From Bacteroidales bacterium UBA5326 (GTDB lineage: Bacteria > Bacteroidota > Bacteroidia > Bacteroidales > UBA932): a stretch of DNA of 64,000 nt. The stretch spans positions 21,225-85,224 of the forward strand of contig DHQY01000004.1 of assembly GCA_002408205.1 (NCBI GenBank). The letters are read 5' to 3'. Both the position numbers and the translations under genes were made by a program. Below, piece after piece: positions 42,486-52,340 of the stretch (position 1 is the stretch's first letter; every line of letters starts with the position of its first letter). The notes under the pieces are model-generated. The model had not been told where the DNA came from and did no database searches. It was given only the letters and a program-made list of their open reading frames with translations.

Positions 42486-43429
42486 AAAGACGTAATTTTC
42501 TTAAGACAGCTTTTCTTGGCACTATTGCCGGAACTGTCGGATTAAGGGCTCCCCGTTTAATGGCTGGGAACGCTTCTGCAGAGGCAGCTGAGGCAAATCC
42601 GGCTGCTCTTCCCGATATTGTGGCTGTAATGGGTGGAGAACCGGTCGATTTGTATACAAGGGCCATCGCTGAAATGGGTGGCATGAAACAATATGTTAAA
42701 CCCGGTATGAAGGTGGTGATAAAACCTAATATTGGATGGGACAAGACTCCCGAGTATGCTGCCAACACCAATCCGGATCTTATTGCTGCTATTGTCCGCG
42801 ACTGCCGGGCAGCCGGAGCCGCTGAGGTTAAGGTGTTCGATCATACCTGTGACCAGTGGAAAGGATGTTACGAGAACAGCGGGATACAGGATGCGGTAAA
42901 AGAAGCAGGAGGAGAGGTCGTCATGGCTCATGAAGAACGTTACTTCCGTGAAGTTTCTCTGCCTATGGGCGTAAGAATGAAAAAAGCGAAAATTCATGAG
43001 GCAATCGTCGATTGTGACGTCTGGATTAATGTTCCTGTGCTGAAGAACCATGGTGGGGCAAAGATGACTATATGTATGAAAAATTACCTGGGTATCGTAT
43101 GGGACCGCCGTTACATGCACTCCAATGACCTGCAGCAATGCATTGCAGACGCGGCAACATACGAAAAACGACCTGTACTCAATATTGTTGATGCCTACCG
43201 CATTATGACACAGAACGGCCCTAAAGGACGCACAACGGATGATGTGCAGACCCCAAAAGCTATATTTATGTCCAAAGACATTGTGGCACTCGATACGGCA
43301 GCCACCCAGTTCTTTAACCAGTATAAAACCATGACCATTAACGATGCGTCCCATATTGTGCTGGCAGAAAAACACCGGTTGGGCACTACCAATCTTTCCT
43401 CTCTGAATATTAAGCGTATCCGTCTATAA
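42482..43429 (+). CDS. DUF362 protein with Tat signal
   Basis: A 315-aa exported protein with a twin-arginine signal at the N-terminus (KRRNFLKTAFLGTIAGTVG) and a DUF362 domain (VKPNIGWDKTP-like, PVLKNHGGAKMTICMKNYLG). The family has no settled function; it often sits beside ferredoxin genes and may handle iron-sulfur or electron-transfer cofactors. The Tat signal means it is exported folded, probably with a cofactor. It overlaps folD by four bases and the polyferredoxin by one, so it likely works with the latter. Confidence 0.88.
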   Translation: MKRRNFLKTAFLGTIAGTVGLRAPRLMAGNASAEAAEANPAALPDIVAVMGGEPVDLYTRAIAEMGGMKQYVKPGMKVVIKPNIGWDKTPEYAANTNPDLIAAIVRDCRAAGAAEVKVFDHTCDQWKGCYENSGIQDAVKEAGGEVVMAHEERYFREVSLPMGVRMKKAKIHEAIVDCDVWINVPVLKNHGGAKMTICMKNYLGIVWDRRYMHSNDLQQCIADAATYEKRPVLNIVDAYRIMTQNGPKGRTTDDVQTPKAIFMSKDIVALDTAATQFFNQYKTMTINDASHIVLAEKHRLGTTNLSSLNIKRIRL

Positions 43430-44937
43430 TGAAGCTCTATACAATTTTAAAATGGACAAGAAGGGTGTTGGCCGTTGCGGTCATCGCGCTGATCACTTAT
43501 TTTTTTATTTTCTCTTCTGCCAATGCTACCGGTATTTGGGCAGCCCTTTTGAAAGTGCAGTTTATCCCCGGTGTGCTGGGAATCACTACCGGCGGGGCTC
43601 TGACGGTTACCGTAATCTTGTTGTTGACGCTTCTTTTTGGAAGAGTTTACTGTTCCATGCTGTGTCCGTTGGGTATTTATCAGGATATAGTAAACAGAAT
43701 CGCCTGGTTTATTAAATCCAGACAAAAAAGACGCACTCACTACAGTAAACCGAATGACGGAATCCGTTACGGCATTCTTGCTTTTGTAACCGTATGCGTA
43801 GTATTCGGTTTTACTTATCCGCTCGTCTGGCTGGATCCTTACAGCCTTTTTGGGAAAATGGCTGTTAATCTGGGTCGTCCGTTGGTAGCTGGCATTACCG
43901 GCGCAGAATATTACACGTGGAGTTGGCCCGCTTTTGCTTTTGCAGCCGCGTTTTTTACGTTTATTACGTTACTGGCGGCTTTCAGGGGGCGATACTACTG
44001 TAATACCATTTGTCCGGCAGGTACTTTGCTGGGACTGGTATCCAAAATATCGATGTTCAGAATACAAGTCAATGAAAGCGAGTGCCGTCATTGTCTTTTG
44101 TGCGGAAAATCCTGCAAATCTTATTGTCTGGACAGTTCCGGAATAAAAGTTGACCATTCGCGTTGCGTAGTCTGCCTGAATTGCATAGGAAGCTGTAATA
44201 CTAAAGCGGTTACTTATGCTTTTGCATGGAAAAAGAAAGTGGCGATTGTACGGAAGAAAGAAGAGCCTACTGCCGAAAATAAAGGCAGAAGGGCATTTCT
44301 TATATCGGCTCTGGGTGCCGGTGTCAGTGCCGGGGCAGGAGTGGTTCTGCTTAACAGGTTCAAGGGAAAAGCCAGGGTAAAGGTAGGTGCCGGTCTTCCC
44401 CCGGGGGCCGGAAATCTTGAAAGATTACAGGATAAATGTATTGCATGTCATGCCTGCGTTGCAGCCTGTCCTTCCCATATTATTAAGCCGGCATACGGAG
44501 AGCTTGGATGGCAGGGCTTTTTGCTGCCATCCGTGTCATACGAAAACGGTTTTTGCGGCTTTGAATGTCAAAAATGTCAGGAAGTTTGTCCTTCCGGTGC
44601 TTTGCAGCGTATGAGCCTGGAGGACAAAAAACTAACAAAATTGGGCGTAGCCAGGTTTACCCTGGAGAACTGCATTGTTTACAAAGACGGTACCGATTGC
44701 GGCGCCTGCGATGAGCATTGCCCGGTGAAGGCGGTTGCCATGATGCCCAGGGAAGGTTCGGATAAGCTATTTCCGAAGGTCACCCCAAAGGTCTGCATAG
44801 GATGCGGCGGCTGTGAATACATTTGTCCCGCGAGGCCAAAGGCAATTGTGGTTATACCTATGGCTGAGCAGAGAAGGGCCGATGCGCCGCTCATAGATGT
44901 ACAAATAAAGGTAGATATAGAAGGATTCGGATTCTGA
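43429..44937 (+). CDS. NapH-like polyferredoxin with internal twin-arginine segment
   Basis: A 502-aa membrane iron-sulfur protein. Residues 1-210: four or so helices with two CxxxCP motifs (CSMLCPLG, CNTICPAG) as in NapH. About 215-265: first Cys-rich domain (CRHCLLCGKSC, CVVCLNCIGSC). About 285-308: KGRRAFLISALGAGVSAGAG, a Tat-like RR motif before a hydrophobic stretch. About 335-500: more 4Fe-4S motifs (CIACHACVAACP, CGACDEHCPVKA, CIGCGGCEYICP). It should carry electrons across or along the inner membrane to periplasmic acceptors. It is coupled by one base to the DUF362 gene. Confidence 0.88.
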   Translation: MKLYTILKWTRRVLAVAVIALITYFFIFSSANATGIWAALLKVQFIPGVLGITTGGALTVTVILLLTLLFGRVYCSMLCPLGIYQDIVNRIAWFIKSRQKRRTHYSKPNDGIRYGILAFVTVCVVFGFTYPLVWLDPYSLFGKMAVNLGRPLVAGITGAEYYTWSWPAFAFAAAFFTFITLLAAFRGRYYCNTICPAGTLLGLVSKISMFRIQVNESECRHCLLCGKSCKSYCLDSSGIKVDHSRCVVCLNCIGSCNTKAVTYAFAWKKKVAIVRKKEEPTAENKGRRAFLISALGAGVSAGAGVVLLNRFKGKARVKVGAGLPPGAGNLERLQDKCIACHACVAACPSHIIKPAYGELGWQGFLLPSVSYENGFCGFECQKCQEVCPSGALQRMSLEDKKLTKLGVARFTLENCIVYKDGTDCGACDEHCPVKAVAMMPREGSDKLFPKVTPKVCIGCGGCEYICPARPKAIVVIPMAEQRRADAPLIDVQIKVDIEGFGF

Positions 44938-44939
44938 TT

Positions 44940-45632
44940 CTACTTCGGTCCGGGATGATCCAAAAGTTCAGGCCTTAGCTGTTCGGTACGGCTGAGGCTT
45001 TGTTCTTCCTGCCAGGTTCGGATGAGCCTGGGATTTCCACACAGAAGCACTTCAGGAACTTTCCATCCGTTAAATTCGGCAGGACGTGTATAAACAGGCG
45101 GCGACAGCAAACGGTCCTGGAAACTGTCACTGAGCGCCGAGGTTTCATCGCTCAGTGCCCCCGGGATGAGCCTGACAACGGAGTCGACGAGCGCAGCGGC
45201 AGGGATTTCTCCTCCGCTAAGTACGTAGTTGCCTATTGAGATCTCTCGGGTAATCAAATGCTCCCTTATCCTGTGGTCAATGCCTTTGTAATGCCCGCAC
45301 AGAATCATAATATTTTCCAGACATGAAATACGGTTTGCCATGGGCTGGTCAAGCAGTTCGCCGTCGGGGCTCATATAAATGATTTCGTCGTACGACCGGT
45401 CCTTTTTAAGCTTATCCATGAGCGTGAAAACAGGCTCAACCATCAACACCATGCCTGCATCTCCTCCAAAAGGATAATCGTCTACCTGGCGGTAACGTCC
45501 TTTCCCGTACTCCCTGAGATCGTGCACGCAGATCTCTACAAGAGACTTGTCCTGAGCTCTTTTAACAATAGAGTGTGAAAAAGGGCTGACAAGGAGTTCC
45601 GGAAGGACTGAAATAATATCTATGCGCATCAT
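44940..45632 (-). CDS. trmD: tRNA (guanine37-N1)-methyltransferase
   Basis: A 230-aa SPOUT knot methyltransferase acting at G37. Motifs MRIDIISVLPELL, RQVDDYPFGGDAGM, GHYKGIDHRIRE and GNYVLSGGEIPAAALVDSVVRLIPG are all characteristic. The loop reads GGDAGM where GGGxGM is usual. A TACTTTTG box (45644 to 45637) lies only about five to eight bases before the start, so the mRNA is nearly leaderless. An ATG at 45629 would give the standard MRIDI start. The gene ends two bases from the convergent polyferredoxin. Confidence 0.95.
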   Translation of the reverse strand: MMRIDIISVLPELLVSPFSHSIVKRAQDKSLVEICVHDLREYGKGRYRQVDDYPFGGDAGMVLMVEPVFTLMDKLKKDRSYDEIIYMSPDGELLDQPMANRISCLENIMILCGHYKGIDHRIREHLITREISIGNYVLSGGEIPAAALVDSVVRLIPGALSDETSALSDSFQDRLLSPPVYTRPAEFNGWKVPEVLLCGNPRLIRTWQEEQSLSRTEQLRPELLDHPGPK

Positions 45633-45674
45633 GCGGCAAAAGTAATCATTATTCGGTTTATTGGACTTTTTGAT

Positions 45675-45682
45675 TACATTTG
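45675..45682 (+). promoter_or_regulatory. -7 box for the DUF349-yidC operon
   Basis: TACATTTG fits the consensus 31 bases before the ATG at 45714. No -33 TTTG is present at the right spacing. Confidence 0.45.
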
Positions 45683-45713
45683 CAAGTTGAAAATATTATT
45701 CCTGAAAAGTACA

Positions 45714-47513
45714 ATGGATCTCGAAATGAACATGTCTGCTCCACAAGAGCAATTCAACGACAATCAAACTCAAGAAAATGAAGTTGTTGAAAATACGCGA
45801 AGCGCAGAATCGGTAGATTATTCATCATTTACTATTGTTGAACTGCTGGCTGAGTTTGAACGCCTCATTGAGGCCGAGGATAAGACAGAAATGCATAAAA
45901 ATGCAGAAATCATTAAGTCTTGTTTTTATAAACTCCTTAAGAAAGATCAGCCCGAACACCCCGAAGACCCGGATCATCCGGAGTCCGCTTCCGAGACATC
46001 AGAGGTTTCTGAGACGGCAGAAGAGACGGCTTTCAAAAAGCTGTATGCCAGGTATAAAGTATTACGCGCAGATCTCATGCGCAATATTGAACAACAGAAG
46101 GAGAAGAATCTGGAAGAGAAACTGGCTATCATAGAGGATATTAAGAAACTCCTTGAAAAGCAGGAAGATATTAATCATACTTTTCCGGAATTCCGGGCTC
46201 TTCAGTTACATTGGAAAGAAGTGGGCCCTGTTCCACTGGCTCGTACCAAGGATGTCTGGGAAACTTATCAGCATTACGTAGAAAAATTTTACGATTACGT
46301 TAAGATAAACAACGAACTGCGTGATCTGGATTTTAAACGAAATCTTGAACTGAAAGAACAATTATGCAATAAGGCAGAAGCCCTGATAAACGAACCGGGG
46401 GTTATTGCTGCTTTTCATAAACTTCAGAAGTTACATGAAGAATGGCGTGAGATCGGTCCCATTACCAGGGAATTACGTGAGCCACTCTGGGAACGTTTCA
46501 AAGCCAGTACAACGGCCATTAACAAACGTCATCAGGATTTCTTTGAAGAACAGAAAAAACAACAAAAGTCTAACCTCGATGCCAAGCTTGTTTTATGTGA
46601 AAAAGCCGAGGCTATAGCTAACGAAACTGTAGAGGACGGAAGTAACTGGAATAAACGGGCCAAAGAACTGGAAGACCTTCAGAAAGAATGGCGTACCATC
46701 GGTTTTGCTTCAAAAAAAGAAAACCAGAATGTTTACGACCGTTTTCGTGCTGCCTGTGATAAATTTTACGGGGCCAAACGCGAATTCTATGCTTCTTTCA
46801 AGAGCGAAATGCAGGAAAATATGGCCAAGAAAATTGCTTTGTGCGAACAGGCCGAGGCCATTAACAAAAGCGAGGAATGGCGTAAAACCACAGATCAGCT
46901 GATCAATCTGCAGAAGCAATGGAAAGAAATTGGGCCGGTTCCCCGGAAACAGGCAGAAGTGGTATGGAAACGTTTCCGTGCTGCCTGCGATGAATTCTTT
47001 ACCCGCAGGGCCAAACATTTTTCCGGCATGGACTCTTCCTATGAAGAAAATCTGGCTGCTAAAGAAGCGCTTCTCAAAGAAATGGACGCTTTCGATAACC
47101 AAACCGTTCAGGATCTGGCAGGTGCACTCAGGGATTTACAAACCAGATGGAACGCCATTGGTTTTGTTCCCATAAAGGAAAAAGACCGTGTTCAGACTGC
47201 CTATAAGGCATTCATGGATAAACATTTTGGTGACCTCCGTTCACAGGGTTCGGACAGAAGAGGTTCCTACAGAAATAACCGCGGAAAATCGGATGATGCC
47301 AGAAACGGTCGCGACAAGCTCATTCAGCGTTTCCGTCAGTTGGAATCGGATATTACCGTATGGGAAAATAATATGGGTTTCTTTGCCAAATCAAAAACTG
47401 CAGATAAGATTCTGGCCGACACCCGCAGGAAAATTGAAGAAGCAAGGCAGGAGCTTGCCCAGCTGGAAGAAAAAATCAGGACTTTTGACAAACAGGGAGA
47501 ATCCAATAATTAG
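45714..47513 (+). CDS. DUF349-repeat protein
   Basis: About 599 aa made mostly of helical DUF349 repeats of some 70 residues each (five or so), recognisable by recurring HLQKEWRxIGPVPRK-like phrases such as LQKQWKEIGPVPRKQA and LQTRWNAIGFVPIK. The acidic N-terminus is disordered and the C-terminus is a coiled coil. ATG 45714 is chosen over the in-frame TTG at 45687. The function is unsettled; relatives have been linked to RNA or membrane processes. It is followed eight bases later by yidC. Confidence 0.85.
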   Translation: MDLEMNMSAPQEQFNDNQTQENEVVENTRSAESVDYSSFTIVELLAEFERLIEAEDKTEMHKNAEIIKSCFYKLLKKDQPEHPEDPDHPESASETSEVSETAEETAFKKLYARYKVLRADLMRNIEQQKEKNLEEKLAIIEDIKKLLEKQEDINHTFPEFRALQLHWKEVGPVPLARTKDVWETYQHYVEKFYDYVKINNELRDLDFKRNLELKEQLCNKAEALINEPGVIAAFHKLQKLHEEWREIGPITRELREPLWERFKASTTAINKRHQDFFEEQKKQQKSNLDAKLVLCEKAEAIANETVEDGSNWNKRAKELEDLQKEWRTIGFASKKENQNVYDRFRAACDKFYGAKREFYASFKSEMQENMAKKIALCEQAEAINKSEEWRKTTDQLINLQKQWKEIGPVPRKQAEVVWKRFRAACDEFFTRRAKHFSGMDSSYEENLAAKEALLKEMDAFDNQTVQDLAGALRDLQTRWNAIGFVPIKEKDRVQTAYKAFMDKHFGDLRSQGSDRRGSYRNNRGKSDDARNGRDKLIQRFRQLESDITVWENNMGFFAKSKTADKILADTRRKIEEARQELAQLEEKIRTFDKQGESNN

Positions 47514-47521
47514 AACTTTTT

Positions 47522-49384
47522 ATGGATAAAAACACTATATGGGCAATATTGCTTATTGGCGCAATCCTCCTTGGTTTCAGTTTCTTTAATTCCAAGGTAA
47601 CCAAGGAAAGACAAAGAGAACAATTCGTACAGGATTCCATTGCGTACGTAGAGGCTCAGAAAGCCATTGAACAGGCAGATAAAAATGTTAGTCCGGTGTT
47701 TCAGCCGGACTCGTCATCTGTATCCGGTCTTGTGCCTCCCCAAACTGGTGACATATACACAAATTCATTCCTGAATCAGGCCGGTTTGGGCAGTGAGCAG
47801 TTTTATACGCTTGAAAACGATAAAATAGCCGTTACTTTTACCAACAAAGGAGGGCAGCCGTACAGTGTCCGGATAAAAGGTTTCAAAACTTACAGCGGCG
47901 ACAGCCTCATTATTTTTGAAGGTCATAACAACCATTTGTCCTTAAATGTTTTTGCCGGTCAACAGATAAAAACATCCGATTTTTATTTTATTCCCGAATC
48001 GGTCCAGGATAATAAAATTCAAACATTCACTCTGTATTTTAGTGAAAATGCCTATATTCAGTACGCCTATTTCCTGGAAGAAGATTCCTACCTGCTAAAA
48101 ATGGATGTTCGTATGGTGGGTATGGACGGGTTTATCCCCAAGAATGTAACACAGTTAGATTTTGACTGGAACGTGGATATACGTCAGCTTGAGAAAGGAT
48201 TTGCCAACGAAAAAAATTATTCAACTGTTTCATATAAATTCCCAAATACAAAAGATGTTGAAAATCTTGGACTTAGAAAATCAGATGCGAAGGAATCCCT
48301 AAAGACCAAAACCGAATGGGTGGCTTTCCAGCAACAGTTTTTCTCTGCCATTCTTATCTCTGACAATAATTTCCTTGGCGGTGATATTTCGTTCCGTTTT
48401 TATGAACCGGAAAACCCGGATACGCTGCTTATAAACTGCCAGGCCATTATGCAGTTGCCTTACCAGGTAGCTGCAGATCAAAGCATTCCCCTTCAGTTCT
48501 ATTTCGGCCCCAATGGTTATTATGCCCTTAAGTCCTATGACCGTTCGTTCGAGAAGATAATTCCCATGGGAGGGGCACTGGTTAGCTGGATAAACCGTTT
48601 TCTGATTATTCCCACGTTTAACTTCCTGAACAGGTATATGGCCAACTTCGGCCTTATCATATTGCTGATGACTATCTTCATTAAGCTTATAATCACTCCT
48701 TTTACGCTCAAGTCTTATATGTCTTCTGCCAAAATGAGAGTGCTTAAGCCCGAGATAGACAAGATCAACGCCAAGTATCCCAAGAAAGAAGATGCCATGA
48801 AGAAACAGCAGGAGACCATGGCACTCTACAAGAAGACAGGAGTAAGTGTTATGGGAGGATGCTGGCCCATGTTATTGCAAATGCCTATCCTTTTCGCTAT
48901 GTTCCGCTTCTTCCCCGGATCTATAGAATTAAGACAGGAAGGGTTTCTTTGGGCAGATGATCTGAGCGGTTATGATTCCATTCTTGATCTTCCTTTCAAA
49001 ATTCCTCTCTACGGCGATCACGTCAGCCTTTTTGCCCTGTTAATGGCGCTCTCCATGTTCTTCTATTCCAAGATGAACATGAAACAGCAGGCGTCCAGCC
49101 AGCAGATGCCCGGTATGCAGAGTATGATGCTCTACGTAATGCCTATAATGATGCTGGCCGTTTGTAATAACCTTTCCGCCGCGCTAAGTTATTATTACCT
49201 GCTTTCCAACCTGATTACCATGCTGCAGACCTTTATCATTCAGAAATTCTTTGTGAATGAAGAAAAGCTGTACAAACAACTTAAGGAAAAAGCAGAGAAA
49301 GCTCCGGTAGTCAAAAAATCCAAATTTCAGCAACGACTCGAGGAAATGCAGCGCGCCCAGCAGCAACAGTCCAGAAGGCGATAA
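47522..49384 (+). CDS. yidC: Membrane protein insertase YidC
   Basis: A 620-aa inner-membrane insertase of the long, Gram-negative type. One N-terminal helix, a large periplasmic beta domain (about 30-350), then the conserved five-helix core (FGLIILLMTIFIKLIITPFT, YKKTGVSVMGGCWPMLLQMPILFAMFRFFP) and a basic C-terminal tail ending in QQQSRRR. It inserts proteins with or without the Sec translocon. The stop overlaps the YggS start by one base. Confidence 0.97.
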   Translation: MDKNTIWAILLIGAILLGFSFFNSKVTKERQREQFVQDSIAYVEAQKAIEQADKNVSPVFQPDSSSVSGLVPPQTGDIYTNSFLNQAGLGSEQFYTLENDKIAVTFTNKGGQPYSVRIKGFKTYSGDSLIIFEGHNNHLSLNVFAGQQIKTSDFYFIPESVQDNKIQTFTLYFSENAYIQYAYFLEEDSYLLKMDVRMVGMDGFIPKNVTQLDFDWNVDIRQLEKGFANEKNYSTVSYKFPNTKDVENLGLRKSDAKESLKTKTEWVAFQQQFFSAILISDNNFLGGDISFRFYEPENPDTLLINCQAIMQLPYQVAADQSIPLQFYFGPNGYYALKSYDRSFEKIIPMGGALVSWINRFLIIPTFNFLNRYMANFGLIILLMTIFIKLIITPFTLKSYMSSAKMRVLKPEIDKINAKYPKKEDAMKKQQETMALYKKTGVSVMGGCWPMLLQMPILFAMFRFFPGSIELRQEGFLWADDLSGYDSILDLPFKIPLYGDHVSLFALLMALSMFFYSKMNMKQQASSQQMPGMQSMMLYVMPIMMLAVCNNLSAALSYYYLLSNLITMLQTFIIQKFFVNEEKLYKQLKEKAEKAPVVKKSKFQQRLEEMQRAQQQQSRRR

Positions 49385-50037
49385 TGATAGCTCAGCGGCT
49401 TAGACAAATTCATGAAGAAATACCGCCACAAGTCACTCTTATTGCGGTATCCAAGTTCCAGCCGGTAGCATTCCTGAAGGAAGCTTATTTGGCCGGACAG
49501 CGTGATTTTGGCGAAAACCGCCCTCAGGAAATGGTGCAAAAAATGCCTCTGATGCCGCCTGATGTCCGGTGGCATTTTATTGGACATTTACAGACAAACA
49601 AAGTAAGGTTTGTGGTAGGCAATGCAGTGCTTATTCATTCTGTGGACAGCCTGAGCCTGCTTACTGCCATTCAGAATCAGGCAGAAAAATTGGGAATCAT
49701 ACAAGATGTCCTGCTTCAGGTGCATATTGCTTTGGAAGATACAAAACAGGGTTTTGAACCCGTGAATTTGGCCTCGGTGCCTGCCTTTTTACCAAACGTC
49801 CGGATTTGCGGCCTCATGGGAATGGCCACTTTGACTTCCCAAACGGAACGTGTACGCACGGAGTTCAGATCGCTCAGAATTTTATTTGAGCAACTTAAAC
49901 GGGGTCGGTATGAAGGGAAGGAACATTTTGCCCATTGTTCTATGGGTATGTCATCTGATTATCGTCTGGCCATAGAAGAAGGAAGTACCATGGTACGCAT
50001 AGGCAGTGCTATATTTCCGCCTCGCCCCGGAAAATAA
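49384..50037 (+). CDS. yggS: YggS-family PLP homeostasis protein
   Basis: A 217-aa protein of the YggS/PROSC family. PLP lysine in LIAVSKFQPV (about 25), FGENRPQEM, WHFIGHLQTNKVR, and LMGMATLT; the C-terminus has SMGMSSDYRLAIEEGSTMVRIGSAIF, the phosphate-binding end. It buffers free pyridoxal phosphate. The last 29 bases overlap the convergent dapF. Confidence 0.96.
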   Translation: MIAQRLRQIHEEIPPQVTLIAVSKFQPVAFLKEAYLAGQRDFGENRPQEMVQKMPLMPPDVRWHFIGHLQTNKVRFVVGNAVLIHSVDSLSLLTAIQNQAEKLGIIQDVLLQVHIALEDTKQGFEPVNLASVPAFLPNVRICGLMGMATLTSQTERVRTEFRSLRILFEQLKRGRYEGKEHFAHCSMGMSSDYRLAIEEGSTMVRIGSAIFPPRPGK

Positions 50038-50800
50038 AGGCAGCGGGCCCGGACAGCATTACGTTCCTGAAAGTCCCGTTATGCGGCTCGTAATCTACCT
50101 GCAGATTTCCTCCCTTTGTCTGAATATCCCAATGAGTAAGACCGTTCCCGGTATAAATACCGGCTGCAATAGCCGATGCGGTGGACCCGGTCCCGCAGGC
50201 CCAGGTTTCGTCTTCTACGCCCCGCTCGAAAGTGCGAACAAAGAGGCATCCGTTATCCAGAATCTCAACGAAATTCACGTTGATTCCGTGCGTTCCAAAG
50301 TCTTTGTGGGAACGCCAGTATTTTCCCTCGCCGAATACATCGGTGTTTTGCACATCCTTTACGAACTTTACCAGGTGAAGTGAACCCGTGTTGACTATGT
50401 AGCTGTCGGTGTCGTAGGTTTTGATCTCAGGAACATCGCGTATTTGCAGTTTTATGATTGAAACATTGTCTTTGCGGTCCAGCACGATCGCTTTATGTGG
50501 CCCGTCGACGGCGGTAAAAAGAAGGTTGTCTATACCCAATCTGTCTGCAAAGGCAGAAATGCATCGCCCGCCGTTCCCGCACATGGTTCCTTCATAGCCG
50601 TCTGAGTTATAAAAATGCATGGCAAAGCCATAGGGAGCCTCTGCCGATTCCAGAAGCATAAGCCCGTCTGCGCCTATGCCAAAACGGCGGTGGCAAACGA
50701 GTGCGATCTGTCTGTTATCAAGCGTATATTCACCGGAACGGTTATCAATAATAATGAAATCGTTTCCTGCACCGTGATATTTACAAAATGTCAGTTTCAT
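50009..50800 (-). CDS. dapF: Diaminopimelate epimerase
   Basis: A 263-aa PLP-independent racemase for lysine and peptidoglycan synthesis. Catalytic cysteines are in TMCGNGGRC and ETWACGTGSTA; the N-terminal KYHGAGNDFIIID is diagnostic. Complete length. Overlaps yggS by 29 bases. A CAAATTTA (minus TAAATTTG) box at 50846-50853 may be its promoter, shared with the divergent protease gene's upstream region. Confidence 0.96.
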   Translation of the reverse strand: MKLTFCKYHGAGNDFIIIDNRSGEYTLDNRQIALVCHRRFGIGADGLMLLESAEAPYGFAMHFYNSDGYEGTMCGNGGRCISAFADRLGIDNLLFTAVDGPHKAIVLDRKDNVSIIKLQIRDVPEIKTYDTDSYIVNTGSLHLVKFVKDVQNTDVFGEGKYWRSHKDFGTHGINVNFVEILDNGCLFVRTFERGVEDETWACGTGSTASAIAAGIYTGNGLTHWDIQTKGGNLQVDYEPHNGTFRNVMLSGPAAFIFRGEAEI

Positions 50801-50868
50801 CTATTTGGTATGAAATTTGAGTTATTAAGGGCTATAGTATTTTTACAAATTTAAGAGATTAAAGAGAT

Positions 50869-52314
50869 ATGAAAAAGAAAATTGCTCTTATTATTTTGTT
50901 GACTGCCGTTGTTAGCGTAGGTACTACTCTGACAGTAAATTATTTTACGGGAAAGGGCCAGAATAAGGCCCAGGTGTATGACACTGAAAACAGAGAAGCT
51001 ATCGTGCAACAAGTATCGTTACCCGAAGTGCTTTATCCTGATTTTACGTATGCTGCAGAAACGGGTGTTAAAGCCGTTGTTCATGTAAAAGTTGTAAAAC
51101 GGGGCCAGATACAACAGGGACCTCAAAGTTTCTTTGATTTTTTCTTCGGATATGGCAATCCCGATATGCAGCCCCGTGATCAAATAGGTTCAGGATCGGG
51201 CGTTATTATTTCGTCAGACGGATATATTGTTACTGCCAATCATGTGATTGACGGCGCCGATGAAGTACAGGTGACCCTCGATGATAACCGTGAATTTGCC
51301 GGACGTGTTATTGGATCTGATCCTGCAACGGATGTTGCTTTGCTTAAAATAGACGGATCCGGGCTGCCTTTTCTGAAATTCGGAAATTCGGACGACCTTC
51401 GTCTCGGGCAGTGGGTTATAGCCATTGGCAATCCGTATGAATTGCGTTCCACCATTACGGCGGGTATCGTGAGTGCCAAAGGACGCGCGCTCCCATCGTA
51501 TACGGGTGAATTTAAGATTGAAGCCTTTATCCAGACCGATGCTGCCGTTAACCCGGGAAATTCGGGCGGAGCGCTGGTCAATGCCACCGGGGAACTTGTT
51601 GGAATAAACACTGCTATTGCTACCCGCACGGGATCATACTCGGGGTACTCCTTTGCCGTCCCCAGCAGTATCGCTCAGAAGGTAGTCGCCGATATCCGTA
51701 AGTACGGTACCGTACAACGTGCACTGCTGGGTATTACCATGCAGGATGTAACCGGAGACCTGGCAAAGGAAAAAAATCTGAAAGAGATCAAAGGCGTATA
51801 CATTAACGAGCTTACAGCCGACGGAGCTGCTCATAAGGCCGGAGTGAAGGAAGGCGATATTCTTATCAAGGTGGGCGATGTAGCCGTGAATTCAGGAACG
51901 GCCGTGCAGGAACAGATCAGCAGGCTCAGTCCGGGTGAGAAAGTTACCCTGGTGTTACTCAGAGGGGATAAAGAGGTTACCGTTACGGCTACCCTTCAGA
52001 ATCAGTCCGGTAATACCGAGATTGTTAAAGAATCCGGAGATATTTCCAATTTTCTGGGGGCGCAATTGCGTCCTGTGGGTAAGGAATTGAAAGACAAACT
52101 GAAAATCCGCACGGGTATAGAAGTTATGTCTGTTGGTGAAGGTAAAATGAAAGATGCGGGAATACGGAAAGGATTTGTCATCACTCACGTGAACCAAAAA
52201 CCCGTATCGAGTGTTCAGGAACTGGCTGCATCCGTTCACGGGAACCAGAGAGGGGCCCTAATTGAAGGTAAATATCCCGATGGCTCAGTCTATTATTATG
52301 CTTTAGGCAATTAA
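50869..52314 (+). CDS. htrA: Periplasmic serine protease HtrA/DegP
   Basis: A 481-aa DegP-type protease/chaperone. N-terminal membrane or signal segment (about 4-24), trypsin-like domain with catalytic His125 (TANHVID), Asp155 (ATDVALLK) and Ser232 (NPGNSGGAL), and two PDZ domains (about 290-385 and 395-475). It degrades misfolded envelope proteins. The gene is followed by a 14-base-pair hairpin before rpoD. Confidence 0.96.
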   Translation: MKKKIALIILLTAVVSVGTTLTVNYFTGKGQNKAQVYDTENREAIVQQVSLPEVLYPDFTYAAETGVKAVVHVKVVKRGQIQQGPQSFFDFFFGYGNPDMQPRDQIGSGSGVIISSDGYIVTANHVIDGADEVQVTLDDNREFAGRVIGSDPATDVALLKIDGSGLPFLKFGNSDDLRLGQWVIAIGNPYELRSTITAGIVSAKGRALPSYTGEFKIEAFIQTDAAVNPGNSGGALVNATGELVGINTAIATRTGSYSGYSFAVPSSIAQKVVADIRKYGTVQRALLGITMQDVTGDLAKEKNLKEIKGVYINELTADGAAHKAGVKEGDILIKVGDVAVNSGTAVQEQISRLSPGEKVTLVLLRGDKEVTVTATLQNQSGNTEIVKESGDISNFLGAQLRPVGKELKDKLKIRTGIEVMSVGEGKMKDAGIRKGFVITHVNQKPVSSVQELAASVHGNQRGALIEGKYPDGSVYYYALGN

Positions 52315-52340
52315 ATTGCTTCTTTTTAACATTTTTTGAA

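Noticed and set aside
42557..43375. 272-codon minus-strand frame opposite the DUF362 gene
   Set aside because: It is Cys/His-rich by chance from the complementary codons; the plus-strand gene has a Tat signal and operon coupling.
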